Positions 1 through 7,541 of a DNA stretch of 13,638 nucleotides are shown piece by piece. Position numbers and translations under genes: made by a program. The DNA is from a bacterium (lineage in GTDB: Bacteria > Zhuqueibacterota > Zhuqueibacteria > Residuimicrobiales > Krinioviventaceae). Where the stretch lies: NCBI GenBank assembly GCA_024278645.1, contig JAJRST010000024.1, forward strand, positions 1-13,638, in the 5' to 3' direction. Each line of letters starts with the position of its first letter. The stretch's first letter is position 1. The notes below the pieces were generated by a model that saw nothing but the letters and a program-made list of their open reading frames with translations, made no database searches and was not told where the DNA came from.

Positions 1-1188
1 CGCGCCATTGCCGGCGAGGCCAAGGCGCCGTTCTTTCAACTCAGCGGTTCCGATTTTGTCGAGATGTTCGTCGGCGTCGGCGCGGCGCGGGTGCGCGACC
101 TGTTCCAGCAGGCCAAGCAAAAAGCGCCGTGCATTATCTTTATCGACGAGATTGACGCCATCGGCAAGAGCCGCGCCCGGGCCGGCATCGTCAGCGGCGG
201 CTATGACGAGCGAGAAAACACGCTCAACCAACTGCTCGTCGAGATGGACGGTTTCGATTCCAGCGTCGGCGTCATCATCATCGGCGCCACCAACCGGCCG
301 GAAGTGCTGGACCCGGCGCTGCTGCGGCCGGGACGCTTCGACCGCCAGGTGCTGGTGGACAAGCCGGATATGAACGGACGCGTGGCCATTTTCCGCATAC
401 ACACACGCAATCTGAAACTGGATGCGGAAATCAATTTCAAGCGCCTGGCGGCGCAGACGCCCGGATTCGCCTGGGCAGAAATCGCCAACGTGTGCAACGA
501 AGCGGCGTTGCTCGCCGCGCGAAACAACAAGGAACTGGTGACCATGCGCGAATTTGAACAGGCCATTGAACGCGTCGTCGCCGGCCTGGAAAAGAAAAAC
601 AAACTCATCAACGATAAAGAACGCAATATCGTCGCCTATCACGAATCGGGACACGCCCTGGTGGGCCACTTTACGCCGGGCAGCGATCCGGTGCAAAAGG
701 TGTCCATCGTGCCGCGCGGCATCGGCGCCCTGGGCTACACGCTGCAAATGCCGCTGGAAGACCGCTACCTGATGACCCGCTCCGAACTGGAAGGCAAGAT
801 ACGCGGCCTGCTCGGCGGGCGCGCCGCCGAAGAGATCATTTTCGGCGACATCTCCACCGGCGCCTCCAACGACCTGGAACGCGTCGCGCAACTGGCGCGA
901 AATATGGTGACCGTGTACGGCATGAGCAAAAGGCTGCCAAACATGTATCTTTCGGATGGACAGACGTCGAAATTCCTGGGAGAAGCCTACCCGTCGCAAA
1001 CGAATTTATCCGAAAAAACGGAACAAATCATTGACGAGGAGGTGAAGGAAATTATTGACGAGAACTATAAAGCGGCCAAGGAATTGATTTTGAAGCACCG
1101 CGACAAGCTGGAGACGTTGGCGCAACGGCTGCTGGAGAAAGAGATTGTGGATGCGGATGAGATCAGAAATATTTTTGACGGCAAATAG
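1..1188 (+). CDS. ftsH: ATP-dependent zinc metalloprotease FtsH, C-terminal part (5' end outside window)
   Basis: FtsH is a membrane-anchored AAA+ protease that unfolds and degrades membrane and cytosolic proteins in the cytoplasm. The frame is open from base 1, giving 395 residues; full FtsH is usually 600-700. The window enters just after where Walker A should lie, so the transmembrane N-terminus is missing. Visible: Walker B (IIFIDEID, bases 130-165), the second region of homology with arginine fingers (ATNRPEVLDPALLRPGRFDR, about 286-345), the zinc motif HESGH (640-654), and the third zinc ligand Asp in SNDLERV (Asp codon 871-873). The helical C-terminus is of normal kind and ends in TAG. 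A methionine at base 64 is internal and not the start. It converges on the glucanase gene and is unlikely to belong functionally with the carbohydrate genes. The last 250 or so bases have visibly lower third-position GC than the AAA part. The assignment is certain. Confidence 0.98.
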   Translation, partial: RAIAGEAKAPFFQLSGSDFVEMFVGVGAARVRDLFQQAKQKAPCIIFIDEIDAIGKSRARAGIVSGGYDERENTLNQLLVEMDGFDSSVGVIIIGATNRPEVLDPALLRPGRFDRQVLVDKPDMNGRVAIFRIHTRNLKLDAEINFKRLAAQTPGFAWAEIANVCNEAALLAARNNKELVTMREFEQAIERVVAGLEKKNKLINDKERNIVAYHESGHALVGHFTPGSDPVQKVSIVPRGIGALGYTLQMPLEDRYLMTRSELEGKIRGLLGGRAAEEIIFGDISTGASNDLERVAQLARNMVTVYGMSKRLPNMYLSDGQTSKFLGEAYPSQTNLSEKTEQIIDEEVKEIIDENYKAAKELILKHRDKLETLAQRLLEKEIVDADEIRNIFDGK

Positions 1189-1206
1189 ACCGGGGATGGA
1201 GACTAA

Positions 1207-1232
1207 AAGCCGGCGACCGTTATCGCCGGCTT
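1207..1232. terminator. Hairpin between convergent ftsH and GH16 genes, likely intrinsic terminator
   Basis: A perfect 10-bp inverted repeat (AAGCCGGCGA at 1207-1216, TCGCCGGCTT at 1223-1232) encloses a 6-base loop. On the minus strand the stem runs into TTTT (TTTTAG), fitting a terminator for the leftward operon. On the plus strand the stem ends in TT followed by AAAA, so its action on ftsH transcripts would be weaker or rely on the stem alone. It sits 18 bases after the ftsH stop and 12 bases beyond the glucanase stop, which is the usual place for a shared terminator. Confidence 0.8.
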
Positions 1233-1244
1233 AAAATCGGAGAA

Positions 1245-3044
1245 TCATTTCAAAATCAACATTTTTCGCGACATGACGCCGCCGTGATTCGTCCGCAGAC
1301 GATAAACATAAACGCCGTTTGGCAATGTCGTCGCATTAAAAACGACGGCATAGTTTCCAGCCTCTTGTTCTTCGGATACAAGGGTCGCCACACGTTGACC
1401 GGCGAGATTGTAGACTAAAAGTTCGACGTAAGCGTTGCTCTTGAGGTTATAGGGAATAGTCGTTTCGGGATTAAACGGGTTAGGATAATTCTGCGGCAAT
1501 AAAAAACCGGGAGGAGCGGCAAATTCATTCCGCGTCACCGCCGAGCTTTTTTTTTCAACGATAACGCCATTGAGCAGCGAACGCTCAATCCAGTTGTGCA
1601 GATGGATGTCTATCACTCCATCCCGCACAACGATGTCATGAACAGTGCTGCTGTAGGCCTGATGCTGTCCAACAACGGCAACCAGGTCCACGCTTCTTTC
1701 GACAACATGATCCTCGATGACAATATCAAACAGCCTCTGTCCCGATTGGGAAAATTCATTCTCGGCAAAATAGAGGACCACGTCATAAATGCCGTTCGGG
1801 ACGCGAATATTGTACTTGACGGCCGCCGACAACTCGGACCTGAAAAGAAAGTCTTGTTCCGTACCGCCTATATCGATATTGGCGGACCACTCACGGGATC
1901 GACCATTCAAGTGTCCATACTCAACCAGAGGGCTCCACGCCTGGTCCGGCAGGTAGTCCAGCCGGGCTTTTCCGCCGGCGTTGATCTTTACCGGAAATGA
2001 TAAAGGAACGCCTATAGCGATAGGCACGACCTGGCCAATTTGCTTGTTTTTTTGTTCCGAGGCGTCTTGAATGCCCAAAACGGCGATGGAATAGTTTTTC
2101 GATGTATCAATAGACGAGACGATCAGTCGGATGGTGCGCTGATCGACCGCCGGCTCGACGGACTGAATCTCCAGGCCGGCGATATAATAATTGCTCAAAG
2201 AAGAGGCCGATAAAGAATCCAGTTGTTCGGAAAAATAAAGCTCCACCAGATTTTCCCGTCCTCGCGCCCAAAGAATAAAAGGCGGCTCGTTATCGACATA
2301 GCCGACGTTTGCCTCGTCGGTTAAACAAAGGATCATTATGCCGTCTTGAAAAACGACGTTTCTAGGCTCCATGTCCACCAAATTGCCGCTCCAGGTGTGC
2401 GACGCCGTTTCCCAGCGTTCAGCGTTCAGCGAGTCAAAATCGTCTTTCCATTGAAAAGTGAAATTATCGCCGCTCCCCGTGTCCCCCGTCCCGGGCGTGT
2501 AGGCGGCGTAGCTGACCCAGTCATACCGGGCAAACTTGGGCAACTGTCGGTCGTCCCATTTCCCCACCCAGTTTTCATATTCGGGAATCCAAATATTCAT
2601 CATTATTTTTTGCGGCAAATTTAACGTGGCGATATGATCGCCCGTCTGACGATACCATTCCACGCCGTCGACAAACCAGGCCACATACTCGGGCGTCCAT
2701 TCAAAGCAATATATGTGAAAATCGGCATTAGGGTTAAAAGGCACATAATGATGGGAATCGTAGATGGCGTGGCCGGGGGTGATCGTCGTGAACTGGACAT
2801 TGTCGTCATATCGGCCGAGAATCTCGATGTCGATCTCATTCCATTCGCTTCCGTCGCTTATCGGGTGATAAGTGAAAAAAGATGCCAAAAATCCATCGCC
2901 TCGCGGCGGCTTGAACCTCGCTTCGAAACGTCCGTATGTAAAGGTTTCAATCGATCGCAGCTCCGCCCCTTTATAGGGCTTTGCGAACAGGATCAAATGC
3001 GTCCATAAAAGAAACAACAAAAGATATTTCTCAAAACTTTTCAT
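1245..3044 (-). CDS. Secreted, circularly permuted GH16 beta-glucanase (lichenase-like) with Ig-like, malectin-like and T9SS sorting domains
   Basis: Predicted endo-beta-glucanase of glycoside hydrolase family 16, probably acting on 1,3-1,4-beta-glucan outside the cell. The start at 3044 is preferred because GGGGA lies 6 bases upstream and a signal peptide follows at once; an in-frame ATG at 3059 is the alternative (604 instead of 599 residues). Numbering from 3044: signal peptide 1-21; GH16 about 26-245, with the catalytic motif EIDIE at 70-74 (nucleophile Glu70, Asp72, acid/base Glu74; bases 2823-2837); SbsA/Big-type Ig-like domain about 252-335; malectin-like beta-sandwich about 350-498; type A T9SS sorting domain about 515-599, with QNYPNPFNPETT and ending MLILK. 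The GH16 is circularly permuted: it begins at GAEL...YGRFEARF, which is mid-domain in ordinary lichenases. The usual N-terminal strands (DDFDSLNAERW, residue 202 on) follow the C-terminal strand through a Gly/Thr linker. The Fibrobacter succinogenes lichenase has the same order. This is the last gene of the leftward operon, 85 bases after its neighbour. The exact substrate is inferred. Confidence 0.9.
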   Translation of the reverse strand: MKSFEKYLLLFLLWTHLILFAKPYKGAELRSIETFTYGRFEARFKPPRGDGFLASFFTYHPISDGSEWNEIDIEILGRYDDNVQFTTITPGHAIYDSHHYVPFNPNADFHIYCFEWTPEYVAWFVDGVEWYRQTGDHIATLNLPQKIMMNIWIPEYENWVGKWDDRQLPKFARYDWVSYAAYTPGTGDTGSGDNFTFQWKDDFDSLNAERWETASHTWSGNLVDMEPRNVVFQDGIMILCLTDEANVGYVDNEPPFILWARGRENLVELYFSEQLDSLSASSLSNYYIAGLEIQSVEPAVDQRTIRLIVSSIDTSKNYSIAVLGIQDASEQKNKQIGQVVPIAIGVPLSFPVKINAGGKARLDYLPDQAWSPLVEYGHLNGRSREWSANIDIGGTEQDFLFRSELSAAVKYNIRVPNGIYDVVLYFAENEFSQSGQRLFDIVIEDHVVERSVDLVAVVGQHQAYSSTVHDIVVRDGVIDIHLHNWIERSLLNGVIVEKKSSAVTRNEFAAPPGFLLPQNYPNPFNPETTIPYNLKSNAYVELLVYNLAGQRVATLVSEEQEAGNYAVVFNATTLPNGVYVYRLRTNHGGVMSRKMLILK

Positions 3045-3084
3045 TGCATTCCCCGGCATCTCGTTTATGACCTATTGTTTCAAC

Positions 3085-3118
3085 CACAAAGGCGGCCCGC
3101 GCCTTGACCGCCTTTGTG
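3085..3118 (-). terminator. Intercistronic stem-loop between the binding-protein and glucanase genes
   Basis: An 11-bp perfect inverted repeat (CACAAAGGCGG at 3085-3095, CCGCCTTTGTG at 3108-3118) surrounds a 12-base loop. It begins 12 bases past the stop of the upstream gene and ends 41 bases before the glucanase start. On the minus strand the stem is followed by GTTGAAAC, without a U-tract, so it is more likely an mRNA-stabilising, processing or attenuating hairpin than a full terminator. Either way it would set glucanase expression apart from the three upstream genes. Confidence 0.5.
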
Positions 3119-3129
3119 AAAACAATATT

Positions 3130-5634
3130 TTACCTGACGTATAGCATTTTCTTCATTTGCACAAAGCCGCCCGATTCAAATCTGTAAAAGTACATGCCCG
3201 AGGGCAAATCGGAAGCGTCAAATGTGATGGAATACTTGCCCGCCGGCTGTTTTTGATTGACCAACGTTCTCACCTTTTGACCGCGCAGATTATAGACGGA
3301 AATCCCGACCTCTCCGGCTCGCGCCACGTAATATTCGATGACCGTCTCCGAATTAAACGGATTCGGATAATTTTGCTCTAATTCGAAGGAATGCACGGCA
3401 TGGTCGGAAGGTCGGTTATTGACGGCCGTCTCAACGCTTGTGGTATCGCCGATCCAGGTATAATACCAGAATTGCGCTCCTTGCCATGAATTGTCGTTGT
3501 TATTCGGCGAGTAAGACAAAATTCCATCACGCACATTGGGCGAATCCGAGTCGTGAAAGACAATATCCAAAGGTATTTTCATGCCGTTTATCGGATGAAA
3601 ACGAGCGTCGCCGGCGGCGTTGCCAATAAGCAACGAATCAAATGGAATTTTGACTTCCACCGCCCAGTCGCTGACGCCGAAATCGACAAATTCATAATTG
3701 GCGTCGGCCAGTTCATAAAGCGGCGCCGTCGAGCTGGCGCTGGAATTAAACATTTTATCCGATTCCAGGATCAGCTTATAATCGGGTTCGTCGCCTCGTT
3801 GAAAGCCGGTATGGACTTTGACCTGATTATAAAGACCGATGTAAATCTCAACAATATCGTCTTCCCAAAAGTTGCCTTCGGGGTCGTAACTGTAAACGTC
3901 GTCAACGACATCCACGCCAATATACAAATAGTCGTCATCCATGGCAAGAAAAGCTGTTGCTGTCATATCCGCGTCATTGTCAAAAACGCCTTTGGCGATA
4001 TGACTTTCTGAAGGCGCGAGCACAAAAGGCATGATATCAGAATCATACCATTCGGAAATATCGCCATCGGCGACAAAATTGCTTGGCGGATTGAGTGAAA
4101 TAGCAGGAACCATTTCAGCGGTATTGAGCGTAGCTGAAAGCGTAGCTCCGATTTCTCCCTCGTTTCCAGCGGCGTCAACAGCGACGACGGCATAGTAATA
4201 AGCGAGTTCCTTTTCTTTCAAAGGATAACGCAAATTATGAATCGCACTTTGTTCGCCCTCTGGAATTTCACTTTTGAGAAGCGAGACGGACGGATCGTCG
4301 AGCGTAACGATCGGCTGCTCGCTATAGTAAACATTATAAACTTCGCCGGCCTCGTCGGGGACGTCATTCCAGGCGATCAGGTTATAGTGTTCAGTAGTGT
4401 TGGGGATGCCAATCACCCCTTCGGGCGCCGCCGGGCCGACGACGTCGATATCCGGATTGCCGGTCCACATATCATCAAAGTAAAATGTATTCCCGGCGAC
4501 GGCGTTGGCGATCGAGGTCATCTGAAAGACTTTGATATTGCCCGGATCAAAAGTATCGGATTCATGAAAAACAAAATCCCGCAAAGCGATCGCATAATCG
4601 TGCCAGGCGCCGTCGTCAATGGGTTCAAACTCGTATTTCACTTTATTCGCGCCGTCTTCAAAGCGCAACCGAATCGAATCGACATTAGATTCGGTTCTCA
4701 ATTTGAACTTTAACGAATCCGTCTGCCATTCCTGCTCAAGATTGTATCCGGGCAAGTTCCAGCCGGCGCCGGTCCAGCCGTTGCCCCACTCGTCGCCCTG
4801 CACCCATTTGAGCGCGTTGGTGCCTGGGGTCGCGCCGGCGCCATCTTCCACCTCCAGCGTGGACTGGCCCCAGGCAAAAGGTTTGTGAGACGGCGGATAA
4901 TTTTTACCATTAAACAAAATGAGACTGATTCCCTTGTAGCCCTTCAACGTCATGTGATCCAGAACAATCGAGCCGTTATTGATGTCGCCCTCCTGTTCAT
5001 GCTTGATGACAAATTCGATGTAAAAGCCTTTAATCTTGTCCGTATCGAGTTCGTCGTTCCCTTTAATGCCGGTCCACCCTGTTCGGTTGAAAGCTTCGCC
5101 GTTCCACTCATCCGCTTCATCGTTATTGCGACCGTCAATAAGGGCTATTTTAATTTCGTTCCAGCCGGGATCGTCATCCAGAATATAGTGGAAGGAAAAC
5201 CAGTTTTCCAGCTCTTGAGTGCCGGTGGTCGTATCCGGCGCATCGCTGGCTTCCAGCAAGGTGAGTCTCATCGAACTTCGTCCCACCAGTTCCTGAGGCA
5301 GGTCATTATAATACCAGAGACTCAGTGTGTCATACGCAGACCAATCATACAAGCCGCTGTCCGGCGGCAACACATGCTTTAGCCGGGCATAGCCGCCGTA
5401 CTGGTAGCTGTCCTCCACGCTCCAGTCCACACGCAACGCCCCGGCGCCGGCATATACGGTTTGCGTGTCCAATGTGGTGATGGCATAAGTGACGTAGTCA
5501 GTCGTATTCCAGGTGCGCAAATGAATAAAGTAGGTTGAATCCAGTTCCGTGTCAAAAGACTGTATGACATGCTGCGACAACGCCATAATCGGAAGCAAGA
5601 GAAGCAATAGAGGTAGTAACAGTTTTTTAGTCAT
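3130..5634 (-). CDS. Secreted multi-module carbohydrate-binding protein (two CBM-like domains, FN3, CBM9-like, T9SS sorting domain)
   Basis: No catalytic domain is recognisable in these 834 residues; the protein looks like an extracellular glycan-binding scaffold. The ATG at 5634 is chosen because GGAGG (5640-5644) lies 5 bases upstream; an in-frame TTG at 5646 overlaps that site. From this start: signal peptide 1-20 (MTKKLL, Leu-rich core, ALSQ); a first beta-sandwich about 22-235, with CBM11/30-like features (DTLSLWYYND, GWNEIKIAL); a second galactose-binding-like sandwich about 245-395, ending TFYFDDMW; a fibronectin type III domain about 402-505 (AYYYAVVAVDAAGNEG); a CBM9/DOMON-like domain about 515-728 (DGDISEWYD, YLYIGVDVVDDV, FWEDDIVEIYI, DWAVEVKIPFD); and a T9SS sorting domain about 752-834 (LEQNYPNPFN, ending MLYVR). 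It starts 33 bases after the beta-helix gene, so co-transcription is likely. Module names rest on motif recognition; CBM9-like and the sorting domain are the firmest, and the two N-terminal family assignments are tentative. Confidence 0.88.
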   Translation of the reverse strand: MTKKLLLPLLLLLLPIMALSQHVIQSFDTELDSTYFIHLRTWNTTDYVTYAITTLDTQTVYAGAGALRVDWSVEDSYQYGGYARLKHVLPPDSGLYDWSAYDTLSLWYYNDLPQELVGRSSMRLTLLEASDAPDTTTGTQELENWFSFHYILDDDPGWNEIKIALIDGRNNDEADEWNGEAFNRTGWTGIKGNDELDTDKIKGFYIEFVIKHEQEGDINNGSIVLDHMTLKGYKGISLILFNGKNYPPSHKPFAWGQSTLEVEDGAGATPGTNALKWVQGDEWGNGWTGAGWNLPGYNLEQEWQTDSLKFKLRTESNVDSIRLRFEDGANKVKYEFEPIDDGAWHDYAIALRDFVFHESDTFDPGNIKVFQMTSIANAVAGNTFYFDDMWTGNPDIDVVGPAAPEGVIGIPNTTEHYNLIAWNDVPDEAGEVYNVYYSEQPIVTLDDPSVSLLKSEIPEGEQSAIHNLRYPLKEKELAYYYAVVAVDAAGNEGEIGATLSATLNTAEMVPAISLNPPSNFVADGDISEWYDSDIMPFVLAPSESHIAKGVFDNDADMTATAFLAMDDDYLYIGVDVVDDVYSYDPEGNFWEDDIVEIYIGLYNQVKVHTGFQRGDEPDYKLILESDKMFNSSASSTAPLYELADANYEFVDFGVSDWAVEVKIPFDSLLIGNAAGDARFHPINGMKIPLDIVFHDSDSPNVRDGILSYSPNNNDNSWQGAQFWYYTWIGDTTSVETAVNNRPSDHAVHSFELEQNYPNPFNSETVIEYYVARAGEVGISVYNLRGQKVRTLVNQKQPAGKYSITFDASDLPSGMYFYRFESGGFVQMKKMLYVR

Positions 5635-5639
5635 TTTGT

Positions 5640-5644
5640 CCTCC
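5640..5644 (-). promoter_or_regulatory. Shine-Dalgarno site fixing the start of the carbohydrate-binding protein
   Basis: GGAGG on the minus strand, 5 bases upstream of the ATG at 5632-5634. It lies inside the first codons of the longer alternative that would begin at a TTG at 5644-5646, which argues against that start. Confidence 0.8.
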
Positions 5645-5667
5645 AAAATTAATTTAATGATTTGTGT

Positions 5668-7539
5668 TTATCTTAAAAGCAGCATTTTTATCATCCGTCT
5701 TTTATCCGCCGTGCTCACGGCGGCAAAGTAAGAACCGCTCGGCAGCGGCTTTCCAGTCTCATCCCTGCCGTTCCAGACGATGTCGTGCACCCCGGCCGGA
5801 AAGGCGCCGTGAAACAGCGTATGAACTTTTTGGCCATTAATATTGTAAACAACCATTTCTACAAACTCCGCCTTGTTCAGTTCGACCTTTATGGTCGTCT
5901 CCGGATTAAAGGGATTGGGGTAATTTTGCATGACGCGGAACTGCTTTGGCGGAAAAATCAGCGCGCCAACGCCGGCAGGGTCTCCCTGGTATTCATGGGC
6001 CCCCCTGTCCGGCGCGCCGCCGGCATAGGGAACCGGGTTGCCCCAGTAATCAAATTTACTGTGGCCGGGCAGCAAAACGCCGGCATCAATACAAGGGGAA
6101 TTGCTTTTTATTTGATAGGCCGCAACATTGTCAATTCCTATAGCGCCGCCGCCTGGATTGACAAACTGCGGATCATCGGTAATCTTTTGCGCATCATCCG
6201 GTTCGTTAGGCGGATGCCAGCCGTAATAAACATTGGCGATGAAAAAGTTGTTTGTGCTCGAGTTAAAAACGTACTCGCCCCGAGTGTAACTCCAATTGTA
6301 AAAGATGTTGTTATAATACCAGGTGCTGTCCGGCCAGGCGCCCCAGGAAGTATGCTCGACAGCGTTCGCTTTTGTACCGCCTTTCATGTAAATACTATTG
6401 TTATAAATAAAAGTGTTGGTCGTCTGCCCTGAAATATGAAAGACCTTGCCCTCCTCATGATCGCCGTCATTCTGGCTGATATTGTAGCGGACGACGGTGC
6501 TGTCGTTGAAACGAGTAGGGCCGCCCATGCATACGACCACCATAAAGCCCCCGTCGTTGTCGTGGCTGTAATTGTATTGAAAAAGCGAGCGTTTGCAGCG
6601 GAAATCGCCGTCAAAACCGCTGGCGTCCACATCGCCGCTGTTGTAAACGGTGAGAAACGATTCGTTATATTGCACTAAAGCGTCATCACAATTAAAGGTG
6701 AACATAGCATTGCCGTTGACTTTGAGACCGCACTGTTTAAAGACGTTGTATTCGATCAACGGCGCCGCAGCTTCACGAATAATCAGGCCGTTGCCGCCTG
6801 TGCGTTCGATCCAGTTGTGGCGAATGATGATGTTGGTGCTGGGAGTCCAGTTCGTATTGTCATGCAGAGTTCTGATCCACCAGCTCGATTTATTGTTAAT
6901 GCCGGTGCGATCGACATCCTTTATTTTGCAACCCTCGATGACCAGGCTGTCAAAAGTGGTGACAACCGATGTTCCGATAATTTCGTACATGATGCCGCCG
7001 TTTTCCTTGGCAAGGTTGTCGTTGCCGCCGGCCTTGAGCGTACCGGTGACGTCATGAATATATAAATTTTTCAAGGTGATATTATGCAGCGTTCCATAAT
7101 CTTCGCCAAGGATGTACACGCCGCGCAGCAATGCGTTCTTGTTGCCCGGCTTTATATTGGTGATCTCCAATTCGCTGATGATCCAGTATTCCTGATTGTA
7201 GAGGTAGACCACATTGTCGACCAAGCCATTGCCCTCGATAAGCGGTAAAGCGCCGTCGCCGTATTTCGCAATAACAATCGGTTTGGCGGCACGCCCCGAC
7301 CCTTTCGGCCACAGCATACCTTCCCAGCGGCCGTCGGATTTGAACAACAGGCTGTCTCCCGGCTGAAAAATTGTATCGTTGACTTTGTGCAGACTCGCCC
7401 AGGCCGAATCGGGATATTCTCCGTTGTAGGCGTCATCTCCCGTTTGCGAATCGATATAGTAGGTCGCGGCTTCGCCGACAAGTGGAGTTAGAAAAAGAAA
7501 AAGTAAACAAAGTCGCTGCATTTTGATCATGGTCTTCAT
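5668..7539 (-). CDS. Secreted right-handed parallel beta-helix protein (polysaccharide lyase/epimerase-like) with T9SS sorting domain
   Basis: The 623 residues match the pectate-lyase-like beta-helix fold found in polysaccharide lyases, epimerases and some hydrolases. A signal peptide (about 1-25, ending GEAA) precedes the common opening of this family: TYYIDSQTGDD, then GDSLLFKSDGRW and PIVIAKYGDG. Repeating coils of the N-x-I and Y-N-x-S type run from about 110 to 450 (NIIIRHNWIERTGGNGL, LIEYNVFKQC, VVRYNISQNDG, FIYNNSIYMKGG). The region 478-516 (SPCIDAG, PDRGAHEYQ) is a typical end of such domains. The T9SS/FlgD-like sorting domain is about 535-623 (MQNYPNPFNPETT, ending MLLLR). The start is uncertain: the ATG at 7539 is 2 bases from the preceding stop and abuts AGGA, while the in-frame ATG at 7530 has AGGA at 9-base spacing and may be the true start. 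The tight spacing implies translational coupling with the esterase gene. No catalytic triad can be assigned by eye, so the enzyme class is an inference. Confidence 0.88.
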   Translation of the reverse strand: MKTMIKMQRLCLLFLFLTPLVGEAATYYIDSQTGDDAYNGEYPDSAWASLHKVNDTIFQPGDSLLFKSDGRWEGMLWPKGSGRAAKPIVIAKYGDGALPLIEGNGLVDNVVYLYNQEYWIISELEITNIKPGNKNALLRGVYILGEDYGTLHNITLKNLYIHDVTGTLKAGGNDNLAKENGGIMYEIIGTSVVTTFDSLVIEGCKIKDVDRTGINNKSSWWIRTLHDNTNWTPSTNIIIRHNWIERTGGNGLIIREAAAPLIEYNVFKQCGLKVNGNAMFTFNCDDALVQYNESFLTVYNSGDVDASGFDGDFRCKRSLFQYNYSHDNDGGFMVVVCMGGPTRFNDSTVVRYNISQNDGDHEEGKVFHISGQTTNTFIYNNSIYMKGGTKANAVEHTSWGAWPDSTWYYNNIFYNWSYTRGEYVFNSSTNNFFIANVYYGWHPPNEPDDAQKITDDPQFVNPGGGAIGIDNVAAYQIKSNSPCIDAGVLLPGHSKFDYWGNPVPYAGGAPDRGAHEYQGDPAGVGALIFPPKQFRVMQNYPNPFNPETTIKVELNKAEFVEMVVYNINGQKVHTLFHGAFPAGVHDIVWNGRDETGKPLPSGSYFAAVSTADKRRMIKMLLLR

Positions 7540-7541
7540 TC

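Noticed and set aside
64..1188. The methionine at base 64 as the start of a short FtsH
   Set aside because: The frame is open and conserved upstream of it (RAIAGEAKAPFFQLSGSDFVE is standard FtsH sequence), so the gene simply enters from outside the window.
5785..6432. Plus-strand open frame of about 215 codons opposite the beta-helix gene
   Set aside because: It is antisense to a gene with signal peptide, helix repeats and sorting domain, and the translation shows no family features.
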